DNA of 64,000 nucleotides. Origin: Lamellibrachia satsuma. Lineage: Eukaryota; Annelida; Polychaeta; Sabellida; Siboglinidae. The position numbers were made by a program, and so were the translations under genes. Numbering within the stretch: position 1 is the stretch's first letter; every line of letters starts with the position of its first letter. Positions 13,112 through 24,500 of the stretch are shown in pieces. A model generated the notes under the pieces. The model was not told where the DNA came from and ran no database searches. It was given only the letters and a program-made list of their open reading frames with translations. The stretch is taken from NCBI GenBank assembly GCA_033239005.1, contig BSQZ01000051.1, forward strand, positions 1,467,001 to 1,531,000. The letters run 5' to 3'.

Positions 13112-13117
13112 AATAAA
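13112..13117 (+). terminator. INTU polyadenylation signal AATAAA
   Basis: AATAAA about 220 bp after the INTU stop codon. The copy of this 3' region at 21.6-21.96 kb has AATTAA at the matching place, so it has lost the signal. Confidence 0.55.
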
Positions 13118-13149
13118 TACTGATTTGTAGTTAACCTAGTTTCTTTGGT

Positions 13150-13442
13150 GAATCATCATAATTATCATACACTTACCTAATTAGCATACACCCATAATTA
13201 GCATACACCCCCTTTCTTAATCAGCAGCATCTATGATTATTGTAATTTGTGGAACAACTGAAAAGTGTCGCCATCTGGTGTTAAACAGTTGGCACCACTT
13301 TTCAGTTCTATACTAGTCACCAAATGATACCACAAGTGGTAAGCAGTTGCTTTATTGTCTAGAGAAACAAATTTTGGTGTACACTTATAGCAACAGATTC
13401 CTTGAGATTTTTCCATGGCCCAATTATTAGGTCAAATACGCT
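13150..13442. mobile_element. MITE (TA-flanked family A) immediately downstream of INTU
   Basis: Contains the family core (CAACTGAAAAGTGTCGCCATCTGGTG, written here as two halves of one block, then AACAGTTGGCACCACTTTTC) and ends in a degraded terminal repeat, ATTAGGTCAAATACG. Related copies are at 21322-22106, 56690-56904 and, with matching termini only, 38029-38336. Its left end is unclear. Confidence 0.55.
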
Positions 13443-13867
13443 TCAGTGTTTTAGCACCCGTCGGTTGCCTTCTTCAGGAACTGAATTCTGAGGCTTAGTT
13501 CTTCAGCCCAATGGTTGCTGAAACATTCAAGCTGCATAAATGAATACCTGACCATAGCAGTGTTGGAATTATGAGAATGAATACCTTTTCGTGGAGCAAT
13601 TACAGCTTGGCTGAATGTTTCTCACATAAGTGGGAATGAACAGGTCTGTCAGGGGTGAAGTGTAAAGAGAGAGCGTTTCTAGGACTAGATACTGTGCTAC
13701 AGAAGGACAAATCTTTACCTTGACCATTTACATGTTGTGCTGGTTCCTCTTTTTGAGACGCCCCCTTGTTTCATAATGATATGTTTTAGATGTCTTATGC
13801 ATGATATCTGAGATGTATGGCTGCTGGGCGTAAAGCATAATACATCAAATTTGTTCTTATATTTGGG

Positions 13868-14250
13868 AAGGTTTGGGTAAGTCAGTTAAGTCATCAAAGA
13901 TGTTAACATCGGCTAAGTCGTCAAGGTTGTTTATGTCGGTTAAGTCATCAAGGATGTTTACATTGGTTAAGTCGTCAAGGATATTTACGTTGGTTAAGTC
14001 ATGAAGGATGTTTATGTCGGTTAAGTCGTCAAGAATGTTTACGTCAGTTAAGTAGTCAAGGATGTTTATGTCGGTTAAGTCGTCAAGAATGTTTACGTCA
14101 GTTAAGTTGTCAAGGTTGTTTATGTTAGTTAAGTCATCAAGGATGTTTATGTCGGTTAAGTCGTCAAGGATATTTATGTCGGTTAAGTCGTCAAAGATGT
14201 TTACGTCGGTTAAGTCATCAAGGATGTTTATGTCGGTTAAGTGGTCTAGA
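13868..14250. repeat. 27-bp minisatellite, about 14 copies
   Basis: Unit close to GTCGTCAAGGATGTTTATGT plus CGGTTAA. Nine-codon periodic ORFs appear on both strands (DDLTDVNIL on the - strand) and are not taken as genes. Intergenic between INTU and the lipoxygenase. Confidence 0.95.
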
Positions 14251-14511
14251 ATGTTGAGCGGTCGCATCTCTTGTTGGTGCATGATAACATTGTGTGCTTC
14301 TCCCTAATAATGACTTCATCTAGGAAAAGGATAATCAGGGATATCTGGAAGAAGGGAGTTGGGATGAGTTATGATGTCAGCAATTAAGGATGTTGACATG
14401 GTGTTGGTTGGTGATTTTGTTGTAATCATCCCAGTTAAGGGCAAAGACAGTATGGTATGTGCGACCACCCCATGATTGTTCTGTTTGTGTAGCCACTAGG
14501 CTTAAAGCACC

Positions 14512-14694
14512 ATGGTAACCTTTCTCTACCGCTGCCTGCTGTGTGTCACCAGAGTGGAGCAAGGCTCGTCAGACCCGCTGGAGGACGAACGCAGTCGCGT
14601 GGAGGTGTTTGGTGCTGCTGCTAGCCGGGGTTCGGTAGTTCTGCTGCAAGAGCCAGAGCCGGCATCAGCACTGTGTGAGGATGAGAAAGGATGA
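14512..14694 (+). other. Unassigned GC-rich short ORF
   Basis: About 60 codons (VEQGSSDPLEDERSRVEVFG near the middle) with higher GC than the surroundings and an AG just before the GTGGAGCAAGG stretch. It might be a stray exon or transposon remnant. No family recognised and no partner exon found. Confidence 0.2.
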
Positions 14695-14756
14695 GAAAGG
14701 ATGACTCCTGCAGAGTGGAAACGGAGAAAGTGCACATGGAGACGGAGAAAGAAGAC

Positions 14757-15062
14757 ATGACATATACAGAAGAGACATGACGTACACAAAGGAGACGTGA
14801 CATACACAAAGGAGACGTGGCATACAAAGAGGAGACGTGACATACACAGAGGATACGTGACATACACAGAGGAGACGTGACATACACAGAGGAGACGTAA
14901 CACACACGTAGAGGAGACGTGACACACACAGAGGAGACGTGACACACACAGAGGAGACGTGACACACACAGGAGACGTGACATACACATAGAGGAGACGT
15001 GACATACACAGAGGAGATGTGACATACACAGAAGAGACGTGACATACACAGAGGAGACATGC
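14757..15062. repeat. 20-bp minisatellite, about 15 copies
   Basis: Unit GTGACATACACAGAGGAGAC with variants. Cys/Ser/Leu-rich ORFs on the - strand in all three frames are repeat artefacts. Confidence 0.95.
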
Positions 15063-15579
15063 TGGCGTTGACTGATAAGAAGACGGAATTGACCGTGCAT
15101 GTATGAGTATAATTCGCGCACATTGATGACCAAATAGACGTTCCCGCTGTATTACTGAAACCCCTGAAACAACGCATATCCATCCTTGCCGCCAGGGTTT
15201 CTGACTACATCAGTACCCCTGCCCTGACAGATTAACCTGCTGAAAAGTGGAACTTACTTTTGCTGAGTTAACCAATAGCGGCCGTCGCAAAGATCTTAGG
15301 AGCTCGCGTACGGGAACTTAACGTCTAGTTCCCCAAAACACGTCGATTAAGACAGCAATTGGGACGGAGTACAAATGATTCAGCCCACATCCACACATGA
15401 CGTGGCATAAACTGACAAATCCACGTTTCAGCAGGTCAATTTCTGCCAGGGGTACTGTAGTACTACTACTACCCCTGGCTTGTGACGTCGTCCAACGGCT
15501 GCCCGTTCTCTGTTTCTTCGCGATCTCATGTTTACCCGGGGCTGAAAACGTGTGTCTTTCAGGCTGAGTTCGGGTTACA

Positions 15580-16330
15580 CGACGATGCACAAGCTGGTAT
15601 GAACAACAGCAATAATCTGCTAATCGCTCTGGGAGACGATGGTCCAGTCGTGCGAACGCTCTGCATACGTTCAAGTCTGCAGTCACTGCTGTAGTCACTG
15701 CCCTGGAATATTTGGAAGAAGATGGGGACGGCAAAGCCAGAGCATTGAGCATATCCTCCAAAGTTCGTTTCCTCTGACCACATTCCTACAATCCAGACAG
15801 TGTAAATCACCCAGCTGCAGCAGGTGAGAGCCGACAAGGAAGCATGGAATTCTTTGACAGTGCTGTAGAGCTAGTTGAAATATTTGAGATTGAGGCGAGC
15901 AAGCCAGTATTGGATGATAGCAACGTATCTGCCGTTCGTGGATCACTTGCTGCAGGAAATGGACACACGTCTATTAGTAGTTCAGAATCAATACGTGGCC
16001 CAGTACCTAACACCACGACAGCGAATGAATCTGACTAGAGATTGTCCAACTGTAGGAGGTGTTCCAAGACAACATGCCTGGTGATCTGCGTCAGCTACAA
16101 AATTGAAGGCACAATGGGAGACGGGGAATGTCGCTCAGAGACCCAACACACTCGATGACACGATACAGGAAATCAATCCTGTCATGTGCCCTAACACGTA
16201 TACAGCAGTCGTGATACTGCTGGTGACGTATGTCTCCACTGCTACATCAGAGCGGTCATTTTGTCTCGTGCGACGCCACGGTGACAACTGAGCCCTTGTT
16301 GGGATGGGTCCTTAAGCAAGGACAAGACGT
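15580..16330 (+). pseudogene. hAT-type transposase relic (second copy, intergenic)
   Basis: Three conserved hAT blocks occur in order on the + strand but in different frames. 15634-15764 starts RRWSSRANALHTFKSAV. 15920-16040 includes YLPFVDHLLQEMDTRLL. 16200-16290 includes TYVSTATSERSF, the dimerisation motif. Frameshifts and stops break the reading frame, so this is a dead element. In sequence style it resembles the zinc-finger MYM/P52rIPK-like hAT group. Terminal repeats were not identified. Confidence 0.7.
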
Positions 16331-16627
16331 TGGATGAACAACGCATCACATCCCCGTTTACATGGTTTCTCAAATTATATAAAACTTTATTATCTGAATA
16401 CATACATTGAACAATGTGCAATCCAAATTTTTTATATATGTCAACATGATTGACTATGTCTCCATTCCTCCTTTGTTAAAAATCACTCTATGTATATCCG
16501 GTTGTAGGAATATAAATGGCATTTGTAATATACAAACATATCTATATTAATTTTGTTCACTCAGTAATTATGCATTAATATCTATAGGGATTTTTTTTAT
16601 TTTATTTAAATAACTGGTGAAATTAAT

Positions 16628-16840
16628 CGACAGGGTGGCTCCTACGACAGCGATTAATGTTTAGTCTTAGTAGGAGTCTCCCGTCCCTTATATGACATTA
16701 TCTTTTAGTTTCAGACCGTACTATATATCCTTACCAGTTCGTTTTCTCATGTCGACATAGATGTAATATATTGTATGGTTTTTGTGTTGAATACTCTGTT
16801 TTGTTGTCTTTGGAACGAATAAACATTTCCTGTCCTGCCA
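16628..16840 (+). repeat. Dispersed repeat copy related to 6487-6690
   Basis: Shares the TCCTAC…TCTTAGTAGGAG start and the TTGTTGTCTTTGGAACGAAT end with the INTU intron copy. The AATAAA-like end suggests a retroelement tail. By-eye alignment only. Confidence 0.4.
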
Positions 16841-16887
16841 GTCGTCTAGCACTAACATCCCGTCCCAAATGAAGACGAGGGTAGTGT

Positions 16888-17095
16888 AATGTTCTGGACT
16901 ACATTATATTACTTTGAACAACGACAATACGGACTTTTGAGTGAATAGACCGAGGGTGAGGTGTGAAACTCATGTGTACGAAGCGAACTCATGTGTACGA
17001 AGCGGCATGCTTCAATAAACCTCTTTCGTTGCAAGGAAACTACGACTTCGGTGTGTCTTCCTACTGCACTGAACCCTTTCTGTAGATGTATGTGA
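16888..17095 (+). other. Possible solo LTR or retroelement 3' end
   Basis: Begins TGTAATGTTCTGGAC after a purine-rich GACGAGGGTAG and contains a CAATAAACC polyadenylation-like signal and an 18-bp duplicated ACTCATGTGTACGAAGCG. No second LTR or target duplication was found, so this is weak. Confidence 0.2.
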
Positions 17096-17099
17096 TATA

Positions 17100-18300
17100 C
17101 TCGAAAACACTTATTACTGAAGCATTATCGTTGCCTACGCGTCTTCTTTTTGATTTTGATTAAATGGCTGTTATTATTACAAAGGGTTTGCGTTTGTCTC
17201 TTAATTTAAATATTAGGACTGATTCCTAGTACGTAATATTATGGTCATCACAGAACAAGTGTTCCAATGACTTTGAATGACATTGTGTTACGTGTATTGC
17301 GATGAAGCTTCACTGGCTGTTATAATTAATTGTGCTATTACATAATAGTAATCTGGCCATTGAAATAATCTTAATAAACTGCAAAATCCTAGCACATTAA
17401 AACTAGTCTTTGTTACACATATATGATATACTGAAGGTTCACATTCAGCTTTTACCAGGGATTGGTGTTGAGTAGGTGGGTCGTGTTTTTATCCATGGTC
17501 GGAGGGGCATTAAAAATATCATTAAGACACGAAAATGCACCAAATTGCAAATTATTAGTTTAAAAAAAATTGATACCCATACACCCTCTTAGATTTATGC
17601 TTCTACGTGAATTTATACATATAGCTAGCTATATGCCCTTGGCAGTTTACTCTACTTGGGGTAGTGACGTAGTCAGAACCACTGGCGGCGAGGATGGGCA
17701 AATAGAAAGTCCCACGTGATGCTGCCATGTTTTGACAAACGTGTAGTGTGCACGTGTACGTAACTAATTGCACATTATTATGTAATCTTATTTTATGGGC
17801 GTTGTGGTTTACCGAGAACGCTGTATCGGTGGGGACTAAAGCGCATTCATCGTATTTTTTTCATAGATTTACTGCATTTTAATTGCGTGGCATTAAAATT
17901 TTAGGTAGTGGTCGCCTAAATAAGCCTCGGCCTGAGCTAGCAGAGTTGATCGGGTAAACAATATGGCCCTATACTGCTACTTGCTACTTGGCCCAACGAC
18001 GTTTAACTACTAGCTGGTGTGTCGGACCACTTAAACCTGCACCAGATAGTGTGTTGGATCACTCAAATATGCACCGGATAGTGTATCGGACTCTGACCAT
18101 AAACCCATTCTCTCGAGTATTTATTATCGAGGGCAACGCCCCCTAATTACCTAGGTAGATTTATTTGACGTTAGCCGTGGCGACCAACCACAGCATTGCA
18201 TTTCCTCATGTAGTATGTCTATGTGCAGCATTGATAATTCAAGATTGAATTTAAATAGGCATGTTAATATAATAATATTATGCATATAAATGCATTTCTT
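17100..18300. other. Intergenic, nothing recognised
   Basis: AT-rich sequence between the hAT relic region and the lipoxygenase promoter. No long ORF, tandem array or transposon motif was seen on either strand. Confidence 0.5.
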
Positions 18301-18394
18301 GTGTGGACTTTGGACATACAACCCCAGTGTCGAGTACTGGGTTGACAGCTGTACTACATAACACTCGACATACGACAATCTATCGCTGTCACAT

Positions 18395-18532
18395 TCCACG
18401 CCGTTCTCATTGGTCGATCACCTGGCCACGTGACTCAGGTAAACCGTTTCGGTCTCAATTGCGAACTTTGGAGTTGGTGCGTTTCTCGGGCGCTTCATAA
18501 CAATGGACGCGTGTGAATACTGACGCTTGACC
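18395..18532 (+). promoter_or_regulatory. Candidate lipoxygenase promoter/5' UTR
   Basis: GC content rises here. The stretch holds an inverted CCAAT box (ATTGG, about 18409) and an E-box/bZIP-type CCACGTGACTCA at about 18425-18436. The start codon has a strong context, ACCATGG. No TATA box was seen. No transcription start can be fixed from sequence. Confidence 0.35.
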
Positions 18533-21500
18533 ATGGGTAATTGTTGTTCCGTGGAGGGCGCGATCGACCACTGGATCTACGTAAAGACAGGCGACAGGAA
18601 GGGATCTGGCACTGACGCCAACGTTCGCGCGATTCTGTTCGACGACGCGGGTCACGAAAGCCCGGTGGTCAATCTTGACTGCTACTTCCAGAACGACTTC
18701 GAGCGGGGCAAGACCGGTGTGTTCCAGGCGCCGCCTCTTAAGGACTTCGGATCCATCGCCAAGGTAGAGGTGTGGCGGGACAACAGCGAGGTACGGGCCG
18801 ACTGGTTCTGTGAGGTAGTGATCATCAACGATCGTCGGACAGACCGATGGTTCTACTTCCCCGTCCAGCGATGGATGGTGCCGCAGCGACGCTACGTGGT
18901 GTGTGCCTACGACACGTCGCTGCCGCAGTTCGACGAGAACCGCCGATTGAGGGAAAAGGACCTCGAAGAGAGACGGATGCTGTACCAGTATGCCCAGCGA
19001 GCTCCAGATCTACCTGTTCAGGTGAATGAACCGTACTGAATACACCGCAGGCCATGCGTTGGTATGTGCAGCCAACCGTGGCGAACACGATCCAGTGATG
19101 TTGACTGCGGTTTTACTGACTTGCAACACTTGATATTTATTGGCATTCCGTTGAAGTGGGTTGTTGTGATTGATATTGCAATTGTTGAACTTTAGATTTA
19201 TTTGCATCATTAAATATTTTAAGTTAACTATTTTATTAATCAGGAATGATTTTATAAGCATATGTTATTAATGCTAAATTGGTAATCGTTTCCACTTACA
19301 TGTATTTTCATAATTTTTTAAATACCATGAGACTTAATTTTTTATATTTATTTTCCAGGTGTTAGCTTACAAAGTAAAGTATAGATGGTTTGTAAATTAA
19401 TTTAGTTCAGTATATAAGGAATCAATAGACATTTATAATCCTTACTTGTCTGTTTCAGATCAGAAATGTTCCTGCAGATGAAATGTTTTCTGATGAGTTC
19501 AAAGTTAGTATTTTTAACATGTTTAAAATCCCATCCAAATATGCATACATTACAAGCCACGCATGCAGTCAATATATTTCATGTAAACAGCTGAATCTTT
19601 TCACTGAGTTTCTGTTATTAACATGGTCAGTATTCTATGTCAACCATAAGTTCCAAAGACCTAATTTATGGTATTATTAAAGGCTGCAGACCAATGGATG
19701 GTGCTGATAGATTGCCTGTGCGACACCACATGGAGTTGCGAGCTACGTGATTGGAGGATATTTTATATTATGAAAATTAATCTATATGATTGTTAGAAAC
19801 TGGTGGAGGTTGCTAACGTGTCATTCCTGGAAAAAATCTAGTTTGTAAATTAAACTCTTTAGGACTGGGATGAATAGATACTTTGATATGTAATATTTTG
19901 TGATTAATCACTAATGGAAGTTGTTGGTTATTTTGGTTTTACTGTAAGAATAATAATGAAACCACAATGATCATTAAGCCTTTTTATTTCTGGACTTGAG
20001 ATGAGATATGGTCATTCGTGACAATTTAAATTTAATATAACATGCCTTGATACATTTTTATCTTGATTTTATGCCATGTTAGTGTATTTTTTTATTATTA
20101 TTACCCTAACTTTTTAACAAGTCGTCTTTATATGATTTATTAATAATATTTTTTAATAATTTATATGGTAAAAGAGGGAAAATTTTTACCCTGCTTTCAT
20201 AATAATGCTGATAAGTTCTTGTTAAAAACACCTCTCACCCCCAGGGCAGGAGAAGACCATGCCCCTTACATCGCCCCTTACATGCACCATATGTTTACAG
20301 TGGGACATTGTGGAACGCAAGAATGCTTTATTAGCTAACACGTCACTGGCTGTGCGGCCGTGGGGCGGCCTGGCGGATCTCTCCTCCAGCTTTACATACC
20401 CATTCGAGGAACCAACGGTTTGTATCTATTCAACATCAATATTATTAATTATTTCCAAACTTTGATGCTGAAGATAGCTATTGTACAGAGCACAGGTGAC
20501 ATGGTATATAAATATGGTACAATTATTTTGTGCATCCGTGTGCATGGATTACAAAACCATGTAAACAATTTAGAAAATCATGCAAACGAATGTATACGCA
20601 GTGCACATTGATGACTAAATCATGTGCACATATTACTAAATCATGCGCACAAAATAATCATATGAAACAAAGTATTTGTATCATATCACCTCCAGGGCTC
20701 CATGCTATGCTGTATGTGTTAGTGACAAAAACGACATTTAACATCGGTGGCTACAATGATGCACTTAACCATATGAATTTGTGTACATCTGATTACCTTT
20801 ATTTACAAAAAACATACTGAAAAAACTACAGTAGGTTAGTTTCAAATTTTCTGTGTGTTGTGGAATAACTTGGTAAATATACCATTTTACTTTCTTTTCA
20901 CAAACATTCTGTTCTTTAAATGATTTCTATGCTGCTTTTTTGATTTATATGTGTATTCTGATACATTATGCTCTACAAAATGTATTTAATAACCAGGTAT
21001 AGATTATGAATTTGTGGGGACATAATTATTATGCTATGTGTTGTATTCTTAATCAAGTATTGTTGTTTATAAGATTGCCGCAATTAAGCAATTTTGTTTG
21101 ACAAAATAATCATATATGGTTGGATGCATTCATGTAGATTAACAGTTACAAACTAATCAACACTAATTATAGTAAGCAACATGAGAGTCTATCTAATAAA
21201 TTATACAACACTAATTATAGTAAGCAACATGATAGTCTATCTAATAAATTATCTGTTGCATAGTGTGTAACAAGGCACAGAAACTACAATGAATGTTTAT
21301 TCACTGTGTGAGCAAATGCAGCATTCGACCTAATTAGCGTAAAGTATGCTTAATTAGCGTAAAGTATGCTTAATTAGCGTAAAGTATGCTTAACAAAAAA
21401 TTGGGCCATAGAAAATAAACATACACCAACATTTGTTTCTCTAGAAAATAAGGTAACTGTTTAACACTAGTGTCATTTGGTGACTAGTGTAGAACAACTG

Positions 21501-24500
21501 AAAAAGATGGCGACACTTTTCAGTTGTTCTACACTAGTCTAATTACAGTAATCATAGATCATGCTGATTAAAAAGGGGGTGTATGCTAATTATGGTATGT
21601 GCGCTTAATAGATCAAACATAGTAGCTTGAGTAGTGCTAAGAAGATAAATGTATAATAATTATGATGAATTTGTTCATCAAAGAAAACATATTAACTACA
21701 AATCAGTATTAATTATTACACACATGAAGGCTACATGTTCTAGCAATATACATATAATTTATTAGTATTTACAGTCGATACACTATGCTCATTTGTCTAT
21801 GTTGTAATGGAAGAGAAATAATGGAAATTCATATTTGGTCTGCATCACAGAATTTGTCAAAGAACATGACACGATATTACACAGTATTCTCAAGACATCA
21901 TTATGTACACCAATTGTTTGGTGAAATTTGAATGGTATTATAACGTCACACCAAAGGCTAGTGTAGAACAACTGAAAAGTGGTGCCAACTGTTTAACACC
22001 AGATGGCAACGCTTCAATTGTTCCACACTAGTCAAATTACAATAATTATGTATCATAAAAAAAGGTATACGCTAATTAGGGCAAGTACACGTAATAGGTC
22101 GAATAGAGTAGCTTCTGTTTGTTATAGGGCATAGATTACTGGAGCAATGATGTATGTTTTGGGGCCCAACGCCTCATCGGGTGCAACCCCACAGCAATAC
22201 AACGCTGCACGGAACTGCCAGAAAAGCAAGTATTGTGTGCTAGCATTGGTTAGGTTGTGATGGGCTGAGAATAATAGTATTACTGGTATTTGTAATGTAA
22301 GCTAGGAAACTTGCAGTGTTTAAATTTATCACATAGATCTTCAGTTATACATGTAACATTTCACTGTGCCTCTGCTGAGCGCTCCCATTATTTGATGTTA
22401 TCTAATAAATCTGTAAATGTAAATCTCAGAAAAAATGCTGTTGGTTTATTTGTATTGGTTTAGTTGTATTGGGTGATAGTAGATTAGTGGTCAGAACAAT
22501 ATTGTCCATTTTACGTTCCCTCAGTTCACTCACTGAGTACGTGCAGTGGTGGGTATATGCGAATGAATAGGCTTCATGCAGTAATTGCAGCATGGCTGAA
22601 TGCTTCCCAGATAAGTTGAGTTGACGTTGTAAGGAAAAAGTCTGCCAGGGGTGAAAGTGTAAAACAAGACTATATTGCGCTATATAAGAACTTTATTCAA
22701 TTCTGTTACCATTTATGCATGATTATTTTCTGCTTAGTTACTGTTGATTAAGTTATAATTAAAATATTATGTTGTTATATCAGTCAATGTTGATACTCAC
22801 TCATCATGCAGTTACAGTTGAATAATTTTCAGTTATTTGAATCACGGATTATTCAACCACAGTTGATTCATTCGTTATTGTTTCAGTCACATTTAAGTCA
22901 TTTGGTGTTGTTCCAGTCAACTTCAATTTAGTTGCTGATAAATAAGTTGCAATTGAATCAAATGCTGTTTTTTTTTTTCAGTCAGTGTCAGTTCAGTTAC
23001 TGATGTTTCAGTCTCACTTTTAACTAATCGCTGTCAGTTCAGCTGCTTTTTTTCAATCATTAATTTAGTTATTGATAATCGAATGCTGGTGGATACTGAG
23101 GCATTATGTTTAAGGGTGTTTTTTTCAGCCTGGGTATCACGGCAGAGATGCTGCAGCCCTTCCTTGAAGGTTGGACCCTCAAACAGATCATCCAGGCAGA
23201 TCGATTGTTCCTAGTTGATATGAAAATCCTAGAAGATCTGCCCACAAGGAATGATAATCGGGTATGCCTACTGAGATGTGATATGACCCCTTAATCGAAA
23301 TCGTGACATACATATACATATCGTGACATACATAAGTGATCAGGGGGTGAGAAGGTTTGGGCAACCCCAAAATATGCCTGTGCTTAAATGTGGTGTTATA
23401 TAAATTCCCTGAAATATAAACCCGTAGCACACGTTATACACTGAAATAGAGTATGTAATAAAAAACAGATATTCCTTTACTTATTGAATCTTGTCTTATA
23501 AGATATACTTTAAACTTTTCCAGAACTAACGCAGGAGTGTTTTTTTGTATCAGTGGGTGTAGGGACTGCCAGCTCAGTGAGTTCATGGCAGGTTACACAT
23601 TTACACCCTGGGTGGGACATCTAACAAAGTTGTTATTTAGTTATTTTGATAAAAGCATCGGGGATAACCTATTACCTTAAATTTTACTAGACCCAATCAA
23701 AATTCAGTGAAAAGGGGCTAAGGTTATCTGGCTCTATTTACTATAGCATACCGCTATTCACACCTTCACAGGTTGCCTGAAAAGTGCACTCTTATTAAAC
23801 CGACTGCGCATATTAAGTTATTGAGTTATTCGCACGCTGTAAATTTCAACATAAGCAAACCTGATTCGTGATGTGCTAAATCAATTGAGGACGGCGGTTT
23901 AATACTTTGTTTATTAGGATTGTTTGGATCTTGATGCAGTAACTGACTTTGTGTGCCAAACTGATGTTGGTTTCAGTTATGTGCTCCTCTTGGACTGTTC
24001 TTTGTGAATGGAGACAAACAGCTGCTGCCCATAGCCATACAGTTGTACCAACAGATCACCCCAGACAATCCTGTAAGTACGAGTCACATGTCAGTCACAT
24101 GATCAAGTTTAATACATGCCATGTGATTTTAAAGTAACATTTATCAATAATAAGGCATCACATGGTAATAATATACACATTCATGCATATGCACGCACGC
24201 ACATACCAGTATGGGTAAAATACAATCCACTACAATGGGTAAAATGTTTTAGGAAACCCAAACTCATGGGTACATCAAGACCAGAGGTTGAACATTCTCT
24301 AGAATCTGTGACCAGGTTCAAACCATTAACCGTTGGATGGGTACATGAAGGAGCTGTCTCATGTTTGGTATTTTACACTGGTACAAAATAATTTATGTGT
24401 GTGAAATAATTTGAACAATTTAATTTTGATAATGAACAATGTATGAGTTTCGGACATGCAATGCAATATGAAAACTACTGTGTCAAAAACCTCAGGGAGT

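Noticed and set aside
13857..15183. Periodic ORFs on both strands
   Set aside because: They come from the 27-bp and 20-bp arrays; open in several frames at once.
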